7,033 bases of DNA, taken from the NCBI GenBank assembly GCA_900763355.1, contig CAAFJY010000021.1:1-7033 (forward strand), written 5' to 3'. Below are positions 5,534-7,033 of the stretch, piece after piece (the first letter of the stretch is position 1; the number at the start of each line of letters is the position of its first letter). The position numbers were made by a program, and so were the translations under genes. The notes beneath the pieces are model-generated. The model was not told the origin of the DNA. It made no database searches and worked only from the letters and a program-made list of their open reading frames with translations. Source of the DNA: Clostridia bacterium. Lineage in GTDB: Bacteria > Bacillota > Clostridia > Oscillospirales > Butyricicoccaceae.

Positions 5534-5564
5534 TTGACTTCAAGTGAACTCCAAGGATTATAAT
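5534..5564 (+). promoter_or_regulatory. MerR/SoxR-type promoter of the MATE gene (19-bp spacer)
   Basis: TTGACT (5534-5539) and a consensus TATAAT (5559-5564) are separated by 19 nt instead of 17, which is too long for good activity without an activator that twists the DNA. The spacer holds the dyad CTT-2-AGT-2-ACT-2-AAG at 5538-5555. A long spacer with a central dyad is the hallmark of MerR-family activated promoters. The spacer TCAAGTGAACTCCAAGGAT resembles the E. coli soxS spacer (TCAAGTTAACTTGAGGAAT, from memory), with the dyad centre at the same spacer position. The cognate regulator is not in the window. Transcription should start near 5571. Confidence 0.8.
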
Positions 5565-5576
5565 ACATTCGTTTGC

Positions 5577-5616
5577 AAATCAACCACTTGATTTTTTCAG
5601 AATCGGTTTTTCAGAA
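5577..5616 (+). promoter_or_regulatory. MATE mRNA leader with weak hairpin and short direct repeat
   Basis: In the roughly 60-nt leader, AAATCAA (5577-5583) pairs with TTGATTT (5588-5594) around CCAC and is followed by TTT, an AT-rich stem too weak to be a confident terminator. The sequence TTTTTCAGAA occurs twice, at 5593-5602 and 5607-5616. The second copy runs into the ribosome binding site GAAAGGGA (5614-5621), which precedes the ATG at 5630. No known riboswitch class is recognisable. Confidence 0.35.
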
Positions 5617-5629
5617 AGGGAACTGCGGC

Positions 5630-7033
5630 ATGGCAAAAAAATTGGATCTCATGGATCGGTCGATCCCGGTGTGGAAGCTCATCCTCACTCTGGCCTGGCC
5701 CACCATCGTAGAACAGCTCCTTCAGACGGCGGTCAACTATGTGGATACCGCCATGGTGGGCTCCATCGGTACGGGAGCCACCGCCGCCATCGGCGTCACC
5801 ACCACGACAATCTGGCTCATCAACGGACTGATGAATGGGCTGGGCGTGGGTTTTTCCGTCATGGTGGCCCGGCGGATCGGCGAGGGGCGCTTTGAAGACG
5901 CCAGGGCCATCATCCGCCAGGCCATGCTGGCCACCGTGGCCATGGGGCTCTTTCTCACGGCGGCGGTGGAACTGGTGGTCGCGCCCAATCTTCCCCGGTG
6001 GATGGGGGCGGAGGCCGACGTCATCCCCCAGGCGGTGGGATATTTCCGCACCATTGGCGCAGTCTATCTGTTCAACATGGGGCTGGTCATGGGCTCCGGG
6101 ATCCTCCGCTGCACCGGAGATACCAAAACGCCCCTGAAATACAACCTCATGACCAACGTCATCAATGTGGTGGGCAACTTCCTGCTGATCTACCCCACCC
6201 GGGAGATCCAGGTGTTCGGCACGTCCTTCACCATGCCCGGGGCGGGGTGGGGCGTTGTGGGCGCAGCGGCAGCCACGGCGCTGGCTACGGCCTTTTCCGG
6301 CGGGATGCTCATCCGCACCCTCTTCAAGCGGAAGAGCCCCACCCAGATCCACCTCAGCGAGGATTTTCGCCCTCAGCCCGCCATCCTTCGGCAAGCCATC
6401 GACCTGGGCGTCCCCACGGCTCTGGAGCGGGCCACCATCTCCCTGGGGCAGATCGCCACCACGGCCATGATCACCGGCCTGGGCACGGTCTCTCTCGCCG
6501 CCAACCAGCTGGCCAACGCCGGGGAATCCATGTGCTATATGCCCGTGTTCGGCTTCTCCGTGGCGGGGACCACCCTTGTGGCCCAGCATCTGGGGGCCGG
6601 GAACCGGGAGCACGCCGTCCTCTGCGGGCGGTGGTGCCTGCGGCTGGCGGTGGGGGTCATGCTGGCGGCTTCCACCGTCATGTTCCTCTTCGCCACCCCC
6701 ATCATCGACCTGTTCACCAACGATCCCCAGGTCATCGCCCTGGGGGCGAAAATGCTCCGCATCGAGGCCTTTGCCGAGCCCTTCCTGGCGGTGGGGACGG
6801 TCCTCAGCGGCGTTCTCCGGGGCGCGGGGGACACGCGCTTCCCCTTCTATGTCTCCATCGCGGGGATGTGGTGCGTCCGGGTGCCGGGGGCGTTTTTGCT
6901 GATCCATCTGCTGAACTGGGACCTCACCGCCGTGTGGGGCGCCATGGCGGTGGACTGGCTGGTGCGGGGGGGAATGTTCCTCTGGCGCTTCTATGGGAAG
7001 AAGTGGATCTCCGTCTGGGAGAGCCGGGAAAAG
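5630..7033 (+). CDS. MATE-family multidrug/cation efflux transporter, 3'-open
   Basis: The frame is open from ATG 5630 to the window edge, 468 codons without a stop. MATE proteins are usually about 440-480 residues, so only the extreme C-terminus should be missing. The protein is an inner-membrane antiporter with about 12 helices that expels drugs or organic cations in exchange for Na+ or H+. Its internal two-fold repeat is visible: GILRCTGDTKTPLKY (157-171) in the first half and GVLRGAGDTRFPFYV (394-408) in the second. Typical N-terminal features are LAWPTIVEQLLQTAVNYVDTAMVG (21-44) and the GxGxSVMVARRIGEG region (72-86). The second half starts near 250 with LRQAIDLGVPTALER (253-267) and has VAQHLGAGNREHA (317-329). 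GAAAGGGA lies upstream, and a MerR-type promoter precedes it, suggesting inducible efflux. The substrate cannot be predicted. It points away from the neighbouring - strand operon. Confidence 0.93.
   Translation, partial: MAKKLDLMDRSIPVWKLILTLAWPTIVEQLLQTAVNYVDTAMVGSIGTGATAAIGVTTTTIWLINGLMNGLGVGFSVMVARRIGEGRFEDARAIIRQAMLATVAMGLFLTAAVELVVAPNLPRWMGAEADVIPQAVGYFRTIGAVYLFNMGLVMGSGILRCTGDTKTPLKYNLMTNVINVVGNFLLIYPTREIQVFGTSFTMPGAGWGVVGAAAATALATAFSGGMLIRTLFKRKSPTQIHLSEDFRPQPAILRQAIDLGVPTALERATISLGQIATTAMITGLGTVSLAANQLANAGESMCYMPVFGFSVAGTTLVAQHLGAGNREHAVLCGRWCLRLAVGVMLAASTVMFLFATPIIDLFTNDPQVIALGAKMLRIEAFAEPFLAVGTVLSGVLRGAGDTRFPFYVSIAGMWCVRVPGAFLLIHLLNWDLTAVWGAMAVDWLVRGGMFLWRFYGKKWISVWESREK

Noticed and set aside
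5597..6907. Open frame of 436 codons on the - strand opposite the MATE gene
   Set aside because: The + strand encodes an unmistakable MATE transporter. The antisense translation is His/Gly/Asp-rich without recognisable domains.

Overview
The window is GC-rich bacterial DNA with tightly packed genes, strong AGGAGG-type ribosome binding sites, sigma70/sigmaA-like promoters and T-tract intrinsic terminators. The gene content is an XpaC-family protein, a GluP-like rhomboid, a DsdA, a MATE pump and small zinc-ribbon membrane proteins. Together with the high GC, this suggests a high-GC member of the Clostridia, perhaps an Oscillospiraceae-type gut bacterium of the Flavonifractor/Lawsonibacter kind. 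That placement is inference from gene content and base composition only. Bases 3-14 match the 3' end of the standard Illumina adapter, so the left edge is probably a contig end and the first bases are not genomic.

Layout. (1) 2-319 (+): the 3' part of a small zinc-ribbon protein, closed by a strong terminator (331-359). (2) 360-577: a gene-free stretch with two perfect 11-bp inverted repeats, then a good promoter (508-536). (3) 578-4386 (+): a four-gene operon with gaps of 15, 26 and 33 nt. It encodes a ParB/Srx-fold-like protein, D-serine ammonia-lyase (dsdA), a GNAT acetyltransferase and a membrane-anchored XpaC-family protein. (4) 4402-4437: a near-perfect palindromic terminator that serves both converging transcription units. 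(5) 5413-4452 (-): a two-gene operon of a membrane zinc-ribbon protein followed by a rhomboid intramembrane serine protease, with its own promoter (5474-5446). (6) 5414-5629: a divergent intergenic region. (7) 5630-7033 (+): a MATE-family multidrug/cation antiporter, open at the right edge but already about full length.

Functional reading. The main operon couples D-serine breakdown to pyruvate and ammonia (DsdA) with a protein carrying a DGNHR motif of the ParB/Srx superfamily, the fold that also includes free-serine kinases (SerK, SbnI). A serine-linked role is therefore a testable guess. The most informative regulatory signal is upstream of the MATE gene. It is a promoter with a 19-bp spacer that contains the dyad CTT-2-AGT-2-ACT-2-AAG, the layout of MerR/SoxR-family activated promoters. 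This predicts drug- or redox-inducible efflux controlled by a regulator encoded outside the window. Most of the window looks like ordinary accessory and housekeeping content. I see no CRISPR array, insertion sequence, phage gene, tRNA or rRNA.
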